From: Nonomuraea angiospora
Lineage (GTDB): Bacteria; Actinomycetota; Actinomycetes; Streptosporangiales; Streptosporangiaceae
Length of the DNA: 64,000 nt
Reading direction: 5' to 3'
Assembly: GCF_014873145.1 (NCBI RefSeq)
Contig: NZ_JADBEK010000001.1
Coordinates: forward strand, 5,270,001-5,334,000
Shown here: positions 49,997 through 58,225 of the stretch, piece by piece
Position numbering within the stretch: the first letter of the stretch is position 1
Layout of the letters: each line of letters opens with the position of its first letter
Made by a program: the position numbers and the translations under genes
Notes under the pieces: generated by a model
Database searches by the model: none
The model's input: only the letters and a program-made list of their open reading frames with translations
Told to the model about the DNA's origin: nothing

Positions 49997-50299
49997 TCAG
50001 CGAGGGACGGAGACGCTGCGGCGCTCACCGACCGTTGCGCTTCGGCCCGACTGGACGACCTGAGCAAGTCCGGCACAGCCGGGATCGGTGTATACGGTGA
50101 CGGCCGTATCGGTGTCGTTCGTGACAGCGGAGAACGGCGTGGTGGTGCTGTAACAGCCCGGCCTGGGACTGGACAGCACCTTGGTGGTCTCGGCGCTCCG
50201 CAAAATGAGGCGGCCATTCGCCGCTGCCATGGCAGGAACAGCGGCAGCAGCCAGCACGCCGGCCGCCAGGAGTGTCGCCGCGGATATATTCCTTATCAC
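49997..50299 (-). CDS. small secreted protein of unknown function
   Basis: 100 residues. Signal peptide IRNISAATLLAAGVLAAAAVPAMA; the mature part of about 75 residues has two cysteines (RPGCYSTTTP, DPGCAGLAQ) that may pair. TTPFSAVTNDTDTAVTVYTDPGC resembles a small beta-sandwich inhibitor-like fold, but I cannot name a family. Same strand as the gene at 49493, separated by about 190 bp. Confidence 0.65.
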   Translation of the reverse strand: MIRNISAATLLAAGVLAAAAVPAMAAANGRLILRSAETTKVLSSPRPGCYSTTTPFSAVTNDTDTAVTVYTDPGCAGLAQVVQSGRSATVGERRSVSVPR

Positions 50300-50606
50300 G
50301 TTGGTAGACCTCTCCTGTAGTACTTACTGAGGCTACGGCAAAATGGATCTTGCCGTTCGCCGGTCAACGTCGGCAATCTGCGACTCGTCCGGCGACGTCA
50401 CTGATTCGTATTACTGGATTGATCGTGCACATATTGCGGCTGCCCCCGCACGCAAGGTGCCGTCAGCTGAAATTAATGGCTCCTTATCGGCCCCGTCGAC
50501 AGAAAGACTGACATGGTCGAATTTCGACCGCAACCCCTTTTAGTCCTGGCTAAAAGGGTTGGCCGGTCTTGTCTGAACAGGGTCGGCGACACGAGAATCC
50601 ATTGGC
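50300..50606. other. divergent intergenic region with a perfect palindrome
   Basis: About 300 bp between the secreted protein gene (minus) and the ArsR-like gene (plus). The only clear structure is the palindrome at 50535-50558. The remainder is locally AT-richer than its surroundings (around 50400-50500), compatible with promoters. Confidence 0.5.
50535..50558. promoter_or_regulatory. palindromic operator candidate
   Basis: CCCTTTTAG-TCCTGG-CTAAAAGGG is a perfect 9-bp inverted repeat, about 50 bp upstream of the ArsR-like gene. AA and TT continue outside with one extra C on the left. No T-run follows, so an operator is more likely than a terminator. The neighbouring regulator is the natural candidate to bind it. 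Confidence 0.55.
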
Positions 50607-51581
50607 ATGATGCGCATGCACTTTTCCGACACCGACCTTCGCCAGATCACGTTCGCCCCGGCTCCGAACGCGCTGTGGGAGACGGTGTTGAGTGTGCGCC
50701 TGCTCCGTGGTGCGCCCACGAGCAGGAGTTGGTCGCGCCCCGGAGTCCGTCGGCTGCACCGGCAGGTGGGAGGAAGCCTGGCGGAGCGGGCCGGGGTGAT
50801 CGCGCCCCTGGTTGCTCCTAAAAGTTTTGTGCCCGCGTTCCTGCTCCAGCCGGACGCCGGTGACTTCGCCACCGGTGTCGAGCTGGCCCGTCAGACACCC
50901 AGCTCCTATTTGGCGACCGACCTGAGCTCGTTGTCGCCCACCCGGCAGGGTGAGCGGTGGATGCAGGAGCTCGCCGACGGCGCTCCCGGAGCGCGCCAGA
51001 CCCTTGCCGATGACCTGCACGGCTACTTCACCTCATCGGTGGAACCGCTGTGGCCGCAGATCCAGGCCGAGGCCGCCGCCGACCGCGTCCTTCGCTCCGA
51101 GACCCTGCTGCGCGGTGGGGTCGACGCCCTGCTGGCCACACTCCATCCCGACTGCCGCTGGCAGCCGCCGACCCTGCACATCCCGATCGACGGCAACTAC
51201 GACCTCCCCCTGTGCGGACGCGGGCTGCTGCTGATCCCGTCCTACTTCGCGCCACGCCCGATGGTGCTGCACCGGCCCCACGCGGCCACCGTGCTGGTCT
51301 ATCCGATCTTCATCACAGATCGGTCCACCGACCCGGCCGACGTGCTCGGACCCCTGCTCGGCCGTACCCGCGCAGCAGTGCTGGCCACGCTGCGCGACCC
51401 CGCCACCACCACGTCCGTGGCCGAACGGGTCGGCATCTCCCTCGGCTCTGCCAGCCAGCACACCACGGTACTGCGCAACGCCGGACTCATCTCGACCGCC
51501 CGGACGGGCGGCGCCGTCCTCCACACCTTGACGCCCCTCGGACAGGCCCTCCTCTACAAAGGCGCGAACGCCGGCTCATGA
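50607..51581 (+). CDS. ArsR-like winged-helix transcriptional regulator
   Basis: 324 residues (ATG 50607; ATGs at 50610 and 50616 are alternatives). The N-terminal 230 residues form an uncharacterised domain common in actinobacterial ArsR-like regulators (FAPAPNALWETVLSVRLLRG, RQTLADDLHGYFTSSVEPLWP, GRGLLLIPSYFAPRPMVLH). The C-terminal wHTH reads LLGRTRAAVLATLRDPATTTSVAERVGISLGSASQHTTVLRNAGLI. It faces the small secreted genes across a region with a perfect palindrome. No metal-binding Cys cluster is visible in the HTH, so it is probably not a metal sensor. Confidence 0.82.
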   Translation: MMRMHFSDTDLRQITFAPAPNALWETVLSVRLLRGAPTSRSWSRPGVRRLHRQVGGSLAERAGVIAPLVAPKSFVPAFLLQPDAGDFATGVELARQTPSSYLATDLSSLSPTRQGERWMQELADGAPGARQTLADDLHGYFTSSVEPLWPQIQAEAAADRVLRSETLLRGGVDALLATLHPDCRWQPPTLHIPIDGNYDLPLCGRGLLLIPSYFAPRPMVLHRPHAATVLVYPIFITDRSTDPADVLGPLLGRTRAAVLATLRDPATTTSVAERVGISLGSASQHTTVLRNAGLISTARTGGAVLHTLTPLGQALLYKGANAGS

Positions 51582-51612
51582 CCTGGCCCTCCACTCGCCG
51601 GGTAGCACCGCC

Positions 51613-51745
51613 GCATTGCCGCGAAAAAGGAGATCGAAATCCTGGTGTTACGGCACCAGTTGACGGTGCTGCAGCGGCAGGAGACCGAGCCCGCGTTCAC
51701 GCCGACCGAATCACCCAGGTCGAGTATCAGTTGCGGGCTTGCTGG
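51613..51745 (+). mobile_element. integrase-type transposase N-terminal relic
   Basis: The plus frame reads RIAAKKEIEILVLRHQLTVL followed by QRQETEPAFTPTE. It matches the N-terminal region of IS481/IS3-like transposases (..EILVLRHQLxVLxRQ..). It stops near 51745, where a relic in the opposite orientation begins. Confidence 0.6.
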
Positions 51746-52065
51746 GCTAAGCAGTACAGCCGCGCAAGCATGACCGTCTCAACGCTGAAGAAGTCACAGG
51801 CCAAGATTCCGGACGCCTGAGCCTTGAGGAACCGGGCCCAGGTCGGACCGCTGCGCCGGGGCGCTGGATCGAAGCCGGGATAGGTCCAGCGTCGCTTCAC
51901 CAGGTCGGCGTGCCAGCGCAGAAGCGTCCGCGGTGTGACGAACAGGTGCAGCCCGCTCACGACGTGACCGACCTCAACAACCAGCGGATCGTCCGCCGAA
52001 AACCCGTCGTTGCCAGCATGATCAGCGAATTCCACCACGCCGCTTAACCGCAGCCCAGGACCCAT
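51727..52065 (-). mobile_element. integrase-type transposase middle-part relic, inverted
   Basis: The minus frame contains VTPRTLLRWHADLVKRRWTY and ARFLKAQASGILACDFFSVE followed by TVMLARLYCL. It matches the HTH/linker and first catalytic Asp region of integrase transposases. It faces the N-terminal relic at 51613-51745 head to head, so the two cannot be one simple truncated gene. Confidence 0.6.
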
Positions 52066-52213
52066 AACTCAATATTCGAGCGGCACACGTTCAGCCCGAG
52101 CCCGCTCCCGGGCCCGCGCCACCGACGTCTCCCGACGCAGGAGACCGGGGAAAGGGCGCCGTCCGCGAAGCGGCCATGGTAACGGGGCAACGCCCCTATG
52201 CCATGGTGATCAC

Positions 52214-52612
52214 ATGACCGAGAACCAGACCCCCACGCCGGTCCCGCTTCCCCCGCCCATGCGCTACCTGACTCAACACGAGGATAACCAGATCTGGGCT
52301 AGAGTCTTCGCCGGCCGCGCCCATAACCTCGAGGACAGGTTGGAGGCCGAACCGTTCGCCTACGGCGCTCTGAGCGTTCTAGGCGTGTTCCGGCTGCCGA
52401 TGGAGCCGGAGCTGGAAATGGACAACGAGCTCTGCAACGCGCAGAAACTGGCATGGGACACCACGCAGTACCCGGACACGGAGAATATCGGGCGGTGGTT
52501 CCAGTGCGCGAAAGGTCGCGGCCACGGCAGCACCGACCACAGGAGCTTCGGTGGAGTAGCTGATTGGTCTGACGGCGTGCCCGGCTCTGCGCCCGACCCC
52601 AGGACAGCCTGA
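52214..52612 (+). CDS. hypothetical protein
   Basis: 132 residues starting ATG 52214 behind GGTGATCAC. The acidic, Glu/Asp-containing middle (QHEDNQIWARVFAGRAHNLEDRLEAEPFAYGAL) looks like real coding sequence. The C-terminal 35 residues are Gly/Ser/Asp rich and may follow a truncation. No family recognised. It overlaps the 3' part of the convergent HTH gene, so one of the two 3' ends is probably not genuine. Confidence 0.4.
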   Translation: MTENQTPTPVPLPPPMRYLTQHEDNQIWARVFAGRAHNLEDRLEAEPFAYGALSVLGVFRLPMEPELEMDNELCNAQKLAWDTTQYPDTENIGRWFQCAKGRGHGSTDHRSFGGVADWSDGVPGSAPDPRTA

Positions 52613-53513
52613 CGGCCTCACGGCGCGCTGCGCAGCTCAGGGCCCGGACGGCGGTCCGTCGGCCGAGCCCTGAGCGAGCTACTGGCGGCACTGCGCCCAC
52701 TGACGGCCGACGCGGAGGCCGCTGCCCCTGCGCCCCTTCGCCTCGCCGGAGAGGCAGGCTCCGGGATGGCCCGGGGCGCGTACCAGGCTGCAGGCCGTAA
52801 CGGGTGCCGTCCGAGGTCGTGGAGTACGCGCCAACCTTACTTACCGAACATGCCTGACTCCCAAAGGTCACCCAAGATAACCCGCGCCGCCTCCGCGCCA
52901 TCGCCGCGGCGATCTCCGCCTCCCGCTCCTCGCGGCGCCGCGCCATCTGCGCACGAGCAGCCCGGTAGGCGTCGTTCGGGTCTGACCGCTGCGAGACGTC
53001 AGCCACAGGCGGCGGTGCCAGCGCTTCCGCGCGACTCACCCGAGGTTCGTCCACGAGCTCGACACCGGCCGCGGCCGCCATGAACTCACGCGTTCGCCTG
53101 CGCTCCTCCTGCTCCTCTCGGCGCCGGGCGTCGGCCGCAGCCGCGCGCTGCGACCGCGACGGCAGCGCCTGGTCGCCGTCGCCGAGCCGGCCATGCTCAC
53201 GGAGCCAGCGCACCCAGCGCTTCACGGTCGCCTTGGACAGGCCGGTGCGCGCGCAGATGCCCGCGATCGTCGGACGGGAGCACATCGTCTTCCAGTCAGC
53301 GGCCCAGGCGACCACCTGGGCGACGCGGAGCAGGTTGCCGTATCCGTCGTGGCGGAGGCCGAGGACCTCAGGGTCCTCACGCAGAGCGCGCAGGAACGCC
53401 TGCTGGTCGGGGGTGCGGCGCATGCCGCGCGGCACGGACGCCAGGATGAGCGCCTTCGACGGCGCGACAGCAAGAACGGGCGCGTCCGACACGCCCGCGG
53501 CCGCCGCTGTCAC
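52299..53513 (-). CDS. HTH protein of plasmid/integrative-element type, 3' half doubtful
   Basis: 404 codons from GTG 53513. Residues 1-210 look genuine: SKALILASVPRGMRRTPDQQAFLRAL, GLRHDGYGNLLRVAQVVAWAADW and an HTH TIAGICARTGLSKATVKRWVRWLREHG, followed by a charged coiled-coil-like segment (ARRREEQEERRRTREFMAA). This resembles HTH proteins carried on actinobacterial integrative plasmids. From about residue 220 (below about 52850) the sequence is low-complexity Arg/Ser/Pro, typical of a wrong frame. The gene is therefore probably truncated or frameshifted. It overlaps the small plus-strand gene at 52214. Confidence 0.5.
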   Translation of the reverse strand: MTAAAAGVSDAPVLAVAPSKALILASVPRGMRRTPDQQAFLRALREDPEVLGLRHDGYGNLLRVAQVVAWAADWKTMCSRPTIAGICARTGLSKATVKRWVRWLREHGRLGDGDQALPSRSQRAAAADARRREEQEERRRTREFMAAAAGVELVDEPRVSRAEALAPPPVADVSQRSDPNDAYRAARAQMARRREEREAEIAAAMARRRRGLSWVTFGSQACSVSKVGAYSTTSDGTRYGLQPGTRPGPSRSLPLRRGEGAQGQRPPRRPSVGAVPPVARSGLGRRTAVRALSCAARREAVRLSWGRAQSRARRQTNQLLHRSSCGRCCRGRDLSRTGTTARYSPCPGTAWCPMPVSARCRARCPFPAPAPSAAGTRLERSERRRRTVRPPTCPRGYGRGRRRL

Positions 53514-53976
53514 CGCGGCGCCCCCGCCCGGGAAGTCACGGCGGACGGCGAACCCAATCCGCGTATAGTCCGCGAACGGCGGTCGGCCGCGGTGGAGTCA
53601 CGCCGACGACTTTGGCTCGCAGCGTTATCGCGGCTGGTACGCGCCCCGCCGGGAATCCCTGCGAGGCCGCGTACGAGACCCTGCCCTGGAAGCCGTACTG
53701 AAAGGATGACCGTTTCCGGTGGCGCAAACGCCGAGGAAACCCTCTGCCGTATTGACTGCCCCTCAACGTCCCTGATCCGACGGGGGCGACCGTGACGCAA
53801 CCATGACCTGGCACGGATGAACCGCGAACATGTCAAGTCGATAGTGGACGGGTCATGGAGCGTTCCGCATCGGAAGGCGGTGTGCGTTATGCCCAGCTGA
53901 ATCAGGTCCCAATAGCTCGAGGATCACGTTCCGCGCGATCCAGGTTGCGCAAAAAACGAATTCCGGAGGTCACCAC
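53514..53976. other. intergenic region before the biosynthetic cluster
   Basis: About 460 bp with no gene I can support. It ends with a strong ribosome site (CCGGAGGTCACC) for the fusion regulator. No repeat or hairpin stands out. This is the boundary between the IS-rich accessory zone and the ketosynthase cluster. Confidence 0.5.
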
Positions 53977-54963
53977 ATGACTTTGCCGCCTTCGCACAGC
54001 GCCCCGCCCACCGTCCTCGTCGTCAGTGACGTTCCCGCGGAATTACCCGGACTCGCCCCCGTGCTCCCCGCCTTGCGCGACGTGATCGGCAAGGCGACCG
54101 GGCGGCCCGCGTGCTGGCTCTGGGTCGGACGGCCCCGCCGTGGCGCGGCGGCCGATGACACGCTGAGGACCTGGGCGCGCCGCGCCCACGGGCTGGTTCT
54201 CCTGGCCGGTGTCCGCAACGAATCCTGCTCGGCAGAGGTCCAGCTCGCCCTGGACCGGCTCGCGGGCGGCGCACTGCGCCGGAAGCCGGTCGGCATCGTG
54301 TCGGTCGGCGTCGGGCAGAGCAGCCACGCGGTGGACCACCTCCGCGTCGTGCTGGCCGCGCTGGGGGCGGTGGCCATTCCGCAGGCCCTGCACCTGCCGG
54401 TTCATGAGCAGCCGCCGCCCGGCCTGGGACAGCCGCGCGACGGTGCCCGGGCGTTCGTCGACGAACTGCTGTGGTTCGCCGCCCGGCTGCGGGAGGACGT
54501 CCCGCTCACGACCGCCCACCCGCCGAAACGCCACGACCACGCCGCCGCCGTGCACGTGGCGGCCGCCATTTCGTACATCACCGAGAACTTCGCCGACAAC
54601 GACCTGACCCTCGAGTCCGCGGCCCACGTCGCGCACATGAGCAGGTACCACTTCTCGCGGACCTTCAAGAAGCACACCGGACGCCGGTTCATCGACTTCG
54701 TCACCGAACTGCGCATGCAGCGCGCCCAAACGCTTCTGCTGAAAACGGATCTGCCATTGTCCGACATCTGCGTGCAGGTCGGCTACCGCGATCTCAGCCA
54801 TTTCCAGCGGACCTTCAAGGCGGCCTTCGCCGTGACACCGTCCGTCTACCGGTCGGCGGCCCTCGCTGGGCTCACCTCCGCGGGCGCCGCCCAGGCCGGC
54901 GGGCCCGACGCCTCGTCGCCCGAGCCCGTACTGGTCTCCTCGTGTGCCGGGAACCGGCTGTGA
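53977..54963 (+). CDS. AraC-family regulator fused to an NADPH-dependent FMN-reductase-like domain
   Basis: 328 residues. The N-terminal 170 residues resemble flavodoxin-fold FMN reductases (TVLVVSDVPAELPGLAPVLPALRD, RAHGLVLLAGVRNESCSAEVQLALDRL, KPVGIVSVGVGQSSHAVDHLRVVLAALGA). The C-terminal 100 residues are a complete AraC double HTH (NDLTLESAAHVAHMSRYHFSRTFKKHTGR and LSDICVQVGYRDLSHFQRTFKAAFAVTPSVYR). The stop overlaps the PaaZ-like start (GTGA), so regulator and enzyme are coupled. A flavin- or redox-responsive cluster activator is the natural inference. The usual phosphate-binding loop of the reductase is poorly conserved. Confidence 0.85.
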   Translation: MTLPPSHSAPPTVLVVSDVPAELPGLAPVLPALRDVIGKATGRPACWLWVGRPRRGAAADDTLRTWARRAHGLVLLAGVRNESCSAEVQLALDRLAGGALRRKPVGIVSVGVGQSSHAVDHLRVVLAALGAVAIPQALHLPVHEQPPPGLGQPRDGARAFVDELLWFAARLREDVPLTTAHPPKRHDHAAAVHVAAAISYITENFADNDLTLESAAHVAHMSRYHFSRTFKKHTGRRFIDFVTELRMQRAQTLLLKTDLPLSDICVQVGYRDLSHFQRTFKAAFAVTPSVYRSAALAGLTSAGAAQAGGPDASSPEPVLVSSCAGNRL

Positions 54964-56951
54964 CCAGGCTCGTGCCGCACTACCTGTGCGACCGATGGCG
55001 TACCCCCACGGACCTCGGGACACCGCGGCGGCACGCGGTGTCAGGAGAGGAGGTCTACCGGGTCACCGCGGTCGGCGTCGACGCGGCCCCAGCCGTGGCA
55101 TACGCCCGTACGGTCGGCATCCCCGCCCTGCGCGGCCTCGGCTTCGCGGAGCGCGCCCGGGTCGCCAGGCTGCTGGCGCGTCATCTGGCCCGGTACCAGG
55201 CGGAGTTCGTCGCTCTGGCCGGGCACCTGGGCGGCTCGCCCGCCGATGCCGAACAGGACGTCCGGGCGGGACTGGACGCGTTGCTCGGTCACGCCGACGC
55301 CGTGACCCGCCACTTCGCGGGCGAGACGACCAGCGACGGGAACCTGCTCGTCGAACCCGTCACCCATCTGCCGCCCATGGCCCACCTGTCCGCCGCCCCG
55401 CCCGGAATCGCCGTTCACGTCAGCGGCTTCGCCGACCCCGTGAGCACGACGCTCGACGGCTTCGCGGGCGCGTTCGTGCTCGGGGCGCCGAGCATCGTCC
55501 GGCCGTCGCGCCGTACCGCGGAGCTGACGGCCCACCTGGTACGGCGCGTCAGCGAATGCGACGCCCTCCCGCCGGGCTGCCTGCAACTGGTGACCGGTCC
55601 CGCCGACCTGACCGGCCATCTCGGCCCGCACGACGAGCTCCGGTTCAACGGCACCGCCGCCACGGCCGGGCGGTTCCGCACCCTGCTCGCGCGGCGGCCG
55701 ATGCCGCCCCGCGCGGAGTTCACCGCCGGAATTCTCGACTGCGCCGTCCTGGGCATGGACGCGGCGGACCACGGCCGGACGCTCGACCTGTACGTGGAAC
55801 GTCTCGTGGCCGGCATGTCCGCGCACAACGGCCAGACCCGCCGGGCGGTACGCCGTGCCTTCGTTCCCGAGACCCTGATGGACGCCGTCAGCCAGGCCAC
55901 GTCGTCGGCCCTGGGCGCACTCCGGTTCACGGACCGGGAGTGCGGAGACCCGGCCCTGGGCCCGCTGGTGGACGCCGCGCACCGGCGCCGCCTGTTGTCC
56001 GCGCTCGCCCGGTTGCGCCGAGCGGCCCGTACGGTGTGCGGCACGCCCGAGGACGTGGCGTTCGCGGCGAAGGAGTACGGGCCCGGGGCGTACCTGCCGC
56101 CGGTCCTCCTCGCCGCCGGCGACGCACAGGCCCAGGACCTGCACCGGGTCGAGGCGTTCGGTCCCGTCGTGGCACTCGTCCCGTACCGCGACGCCGACGA
56201 GATCGCCCGCGCGCTGGCCCTCGGCGCCGGCGGCCTCCGAAGCTGGATCGTCACAGCGGACCCCGGCCAGGCCCGCGACCTCGCCCGCGCCCTGGCTCCG
56301 ACCCACGAACGCCTGCACCTCATCGACCCCGGGACCGCACCCGCCACGGACGCGGCACTCGCACCCGGCAAGGGGCAGCACCCCGGCCGCCTGCGTACCC
56401 GCCTCACCGCGACCACCGTCGGCGGCACCCCGGCCCACCTGACCGCCGCCACCGACCGCTGGACGCCAGGAAGCCGGCCGAACACACCCGGTACGAGCCC
56501 GCTCCGCCTGCACCTGCGCGACCTGCGCCTCGGCGACACCGCCACGGCCGGGCCCCGCGTCGTCACCCGTGAGGACATCGCCGCCTTCGCCGAACTGACC
56601 GGCGATCACTACTACCTGCACACCGACGAGGCCGCCGCCGCCGATCACCCGATCTTCCGCGGCATCATCGCCCACGGCCACCTGGTCGCCGCGCTCGCGA
56701 CCGGGATGCTCGTCCCGCCCGAACCCGGGCCCGTGCTCGCCAACCTCGGCCTCGACAACCTCCGCTTCCTCGCCCCCGTCCGCCCCGGCACCCCGCTCAC
56801 CGTCGCCATGACAGCCGTCCGCATCACCCCGCGCCCCGGCACCGGGCGCGGCGAGGTCCGCTGGCACGCGGTCGTCACCGGCACCGGAGACCGGCCCGTC
56901 GCCCGCTTCGACCTCACCACCCTGACCGCCGACCGGCCCACCGCCGACTAA
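54960..56951 (+). CDS. PaaZ-like ALDH-MaoC fusion with inactivated aldehyde dehydrogenase
   Basis: 663 residues from GTG 54960. Co-linear with PaaZ (oxepin-CoA hydrolase/3-oxo-5,6-dehydrosuberyl-CoA semialdehyde dehydrogenase): ALDH domain about 1-500 and MaoC hydratase about 515-663. In the ALDH part the catalytic Cys motif GQKCTA is GQTRRA (Arg294), and the general-base Glu is replaced by Thr255 in EFTAGILDCAVLG. NAD-pocket FNGTAATAG and EAFGPVVALVP persist. In the MaoC part the Asp/His pair is intact (LTGDHYYLH, Asp549 and His554), with PVLANLGLDNLRFLAPVRPG. It therefore predicts ring-hydrolase activity without aldehyde oxidation. It is the first enzyme gene of the ketosynthase cluster. 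Confidence 0.85.
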   Translation: MTRLVPHYLCDRWRTPTDLGTPRRHAVSGEEVYRVTAVGVDAAPAVAYARTVGIPALRGLGFAERARVARLLARHLARYQAEFVALAGHLGGSPADAEQDVRAGLDALLGHADAVTRHFAGETTSDGNLLVEPVTHLPPMAHLSAAPPGIAVHVSGFADPVSTTLDGFAGAFVLGAPSIVRPSRRTAELTAHLVRRVSECDALPPGCLQLVTGPADLTGHLGPHDELRFNGTAATAGRFRTLLARRPMPPRAEFTAGILDCAVLGMDAADHGRTLDLYVERLVAGMSAHNGQTRRAVRRAFVPETLMDAVSQATSSALGALRFTDRECGDPALGPLVDAAHRRRLLSALARLRRAARTVCGTPEDVAFAAKEYGPGAYLPPVLLAAGDAQAQDLHRVEAFGPVVALVPYRDADEIARALALGAGGLRSWIVTADPGQARDLARALAPTHERLHLIDPGTAPATDAALAPGKGQHPGRLRTRLTATTVGGTPAHLTAATDRWTPGSRPNTPGTSPLRLHLRDLRLGDTATAGPRVVTREDIAAFAELTGDHYYLHTDEAAAADHPIFRGIIAHGHLVAALATGMLVPPEPGPVLANLGLDNLRFLAPVRPGTPLTVAMTAVRITPRPGTGRGEVRWHAVVTGTGDRPVARFDLTTLTADRPTAD

Positions 56952-56960
56952 GGACCCACC

Positions 56961-58010
56961 ATGCGCGCCGCGATCATTCACGGTCCCTACGACGTCCGCG
57001 TCGAGAACGTCCCCGATGCCCGCCTCAGCGAACCCGGCGACGCCGTCGTCCAGGTCCTGCGCTCCTGCGTGTGCGGCACCGACCTGTGGGCTTACCGCGG
57101 CGAATCGCCGCGCCGGCCCGGCCAGCGCCTCGGCCACGAGTTCCTCGGAACCGTGACCGACACCGGGCCCGACGTGACCGCGATCCGCCCCGGCGACCTC
57201 GTCCTCGCCCCGTTCGCCTGGTCCGACGGCCGCTGCGCCCCGTGCGCCGACGGCCTGCCCACCTCATGCGTGAACGGCGGCCTGTGGGGGGCGGTAGGCG
57301 CCGACGGCGCCCAGGGCGAGGCCGTCCGGGTTCCCTACGCGGACGCCACCCTGGTCCGCCTCCCGTCCCACGCCGCCTCCGACGACCGGCTCCTCAACGC
57401 CCTGCTCGCGCTCTCCGACGTCATGGGCACCGGCTACCACGGCGCGGTGTCCGCCGACGTCCGCCCCGGCGCGGCCGTCGCCGTCATCGGTGACGGCGCC
57501 GTCGGCCTGTGCGCCGTCCTCGCCGCCCGCATGCTCGGCGCCGAGCAGATCATCGCGCTCGGCCATCATCCCGCCCGCCTCGACCTGGCCCGCTCCTTCG
57601 GCGCCACCGCCGTCGTCACCCGGCGCGGCGAGGCCGCCGTCGCCGCCGTCCGCGAACTCACCGACGGCCACGGTACGCACGCGACGATCGAAGCCGTCGG
57701 CACCCGCGAGTCCATGCGTGCCGCCCTGGGCGTCACCCGCCCCGGCGGCGCCATCGGCTGGGTCGGCGCCCCCCACGGCAACACCGACGCCCTCGATCCG
57801 ATGACGCTCTTCCTCCACAACATCAGCCTCCGCGGCGGCCTGGCCCCCACCCGCCGCTACATCGACGACCTCCTCCCCCATGTGCTCGACGGCACCCTCG
57901 ACCCCTCGCCCGTCTTCGACACCAGCCTCCCGCTGGAGTCGGTCCCCGCCGCCTACCGGGCGATGGACGCCAGGACGGCGCTCAAGCCGTTGATCACACC
58001 CGGCGGCTGA
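56961..58010 (+). CDS. zinc-dependent alcohol dehydrogenase (MDR family)
   Basis: 349 residues, 9 bp after the PaaZ-like gene. Catalytic zinc ligands: Cys in SCVCGTDLWAYRG and His-Glu in GQRLGHEFLGTV. The structural-zinc lobe is WSDGRCAPCADGLPTSC, with Ser in place of the first Cys, a variation seen in this subfamily. The NAD(P) motif is AVAVIGDGAVGLCAVLAARMLGA. The Zn-ADH could reduce the reactive aldehyde or ketone produced after ring hydrolysis, or act later on a chain intermediate. Part of the cluster operon. Confidence 0.88.
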   Translation: MRAAIIHGPYDVRVENVPDARLSEPGDAVVQVLRSCVCGTDLWAYRGESPRRPGQRLGHEFLGTVTDTGPDVTAIRPGDLVLAPFAWSDGRCAPCADGLPTSCVNGGLWGAVGADGAQGEAVRVPYADATLVRLPSHAASDDRLLNALLALSDVMGTGYHGAVSADVRPGAAVAVIGDGAVGLCAVLAARMLGAEQIIALGHHPARLDLARSFGATAVVTRRGEAAVAAVRELTDGHGTHATIEAVGTRESMRAALGVTRPGGAIGWVGAPHGNTDALDPMTLFLHNISLRGGLAPTRRYIDDLLPHVLDGTLDPSPVFDTSLPLESVPAAYRAMDARTALKPLITPGG

Positions 58011-58225
58011 CCAGTCGCGGGTTCCCCTGCGGCAGAAATTGCGCGGGATAATCTTCGCGCTCGGTCGAGATCTGGTGGATGTTGCTCGACACGCCGGGCG
58101 GGGCGCGCAATCGGTTGCCCGGAAGCGAAATCGCAGGTGGACTTGGCTCGTTTCCGCAACGACCGCGGCACCGGAGAGAGGGTGCGCGCGGCGGCGCGTT
58201 CCCTCCCGTGAAAGCCGGTGGTCCC
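58011..58225. other. short non-coding gap inside the cluster
   Basis: 215 bp between the alcohol dehydrogenase and the ligase-ACP gene. It is the only sizeable break in an otherwise overlapping gene string, so an internal promoter is possible. No clear promoter or hairpin could be fixed. Confidence 0.4.

Noticed and set aside
53510..53836. Small frames between the HTH gene and the biosynthetic cluster
   Set aside because: Overlapping frames on both strands have equal length and no ribosome sites or motifs; treated as non-coding.
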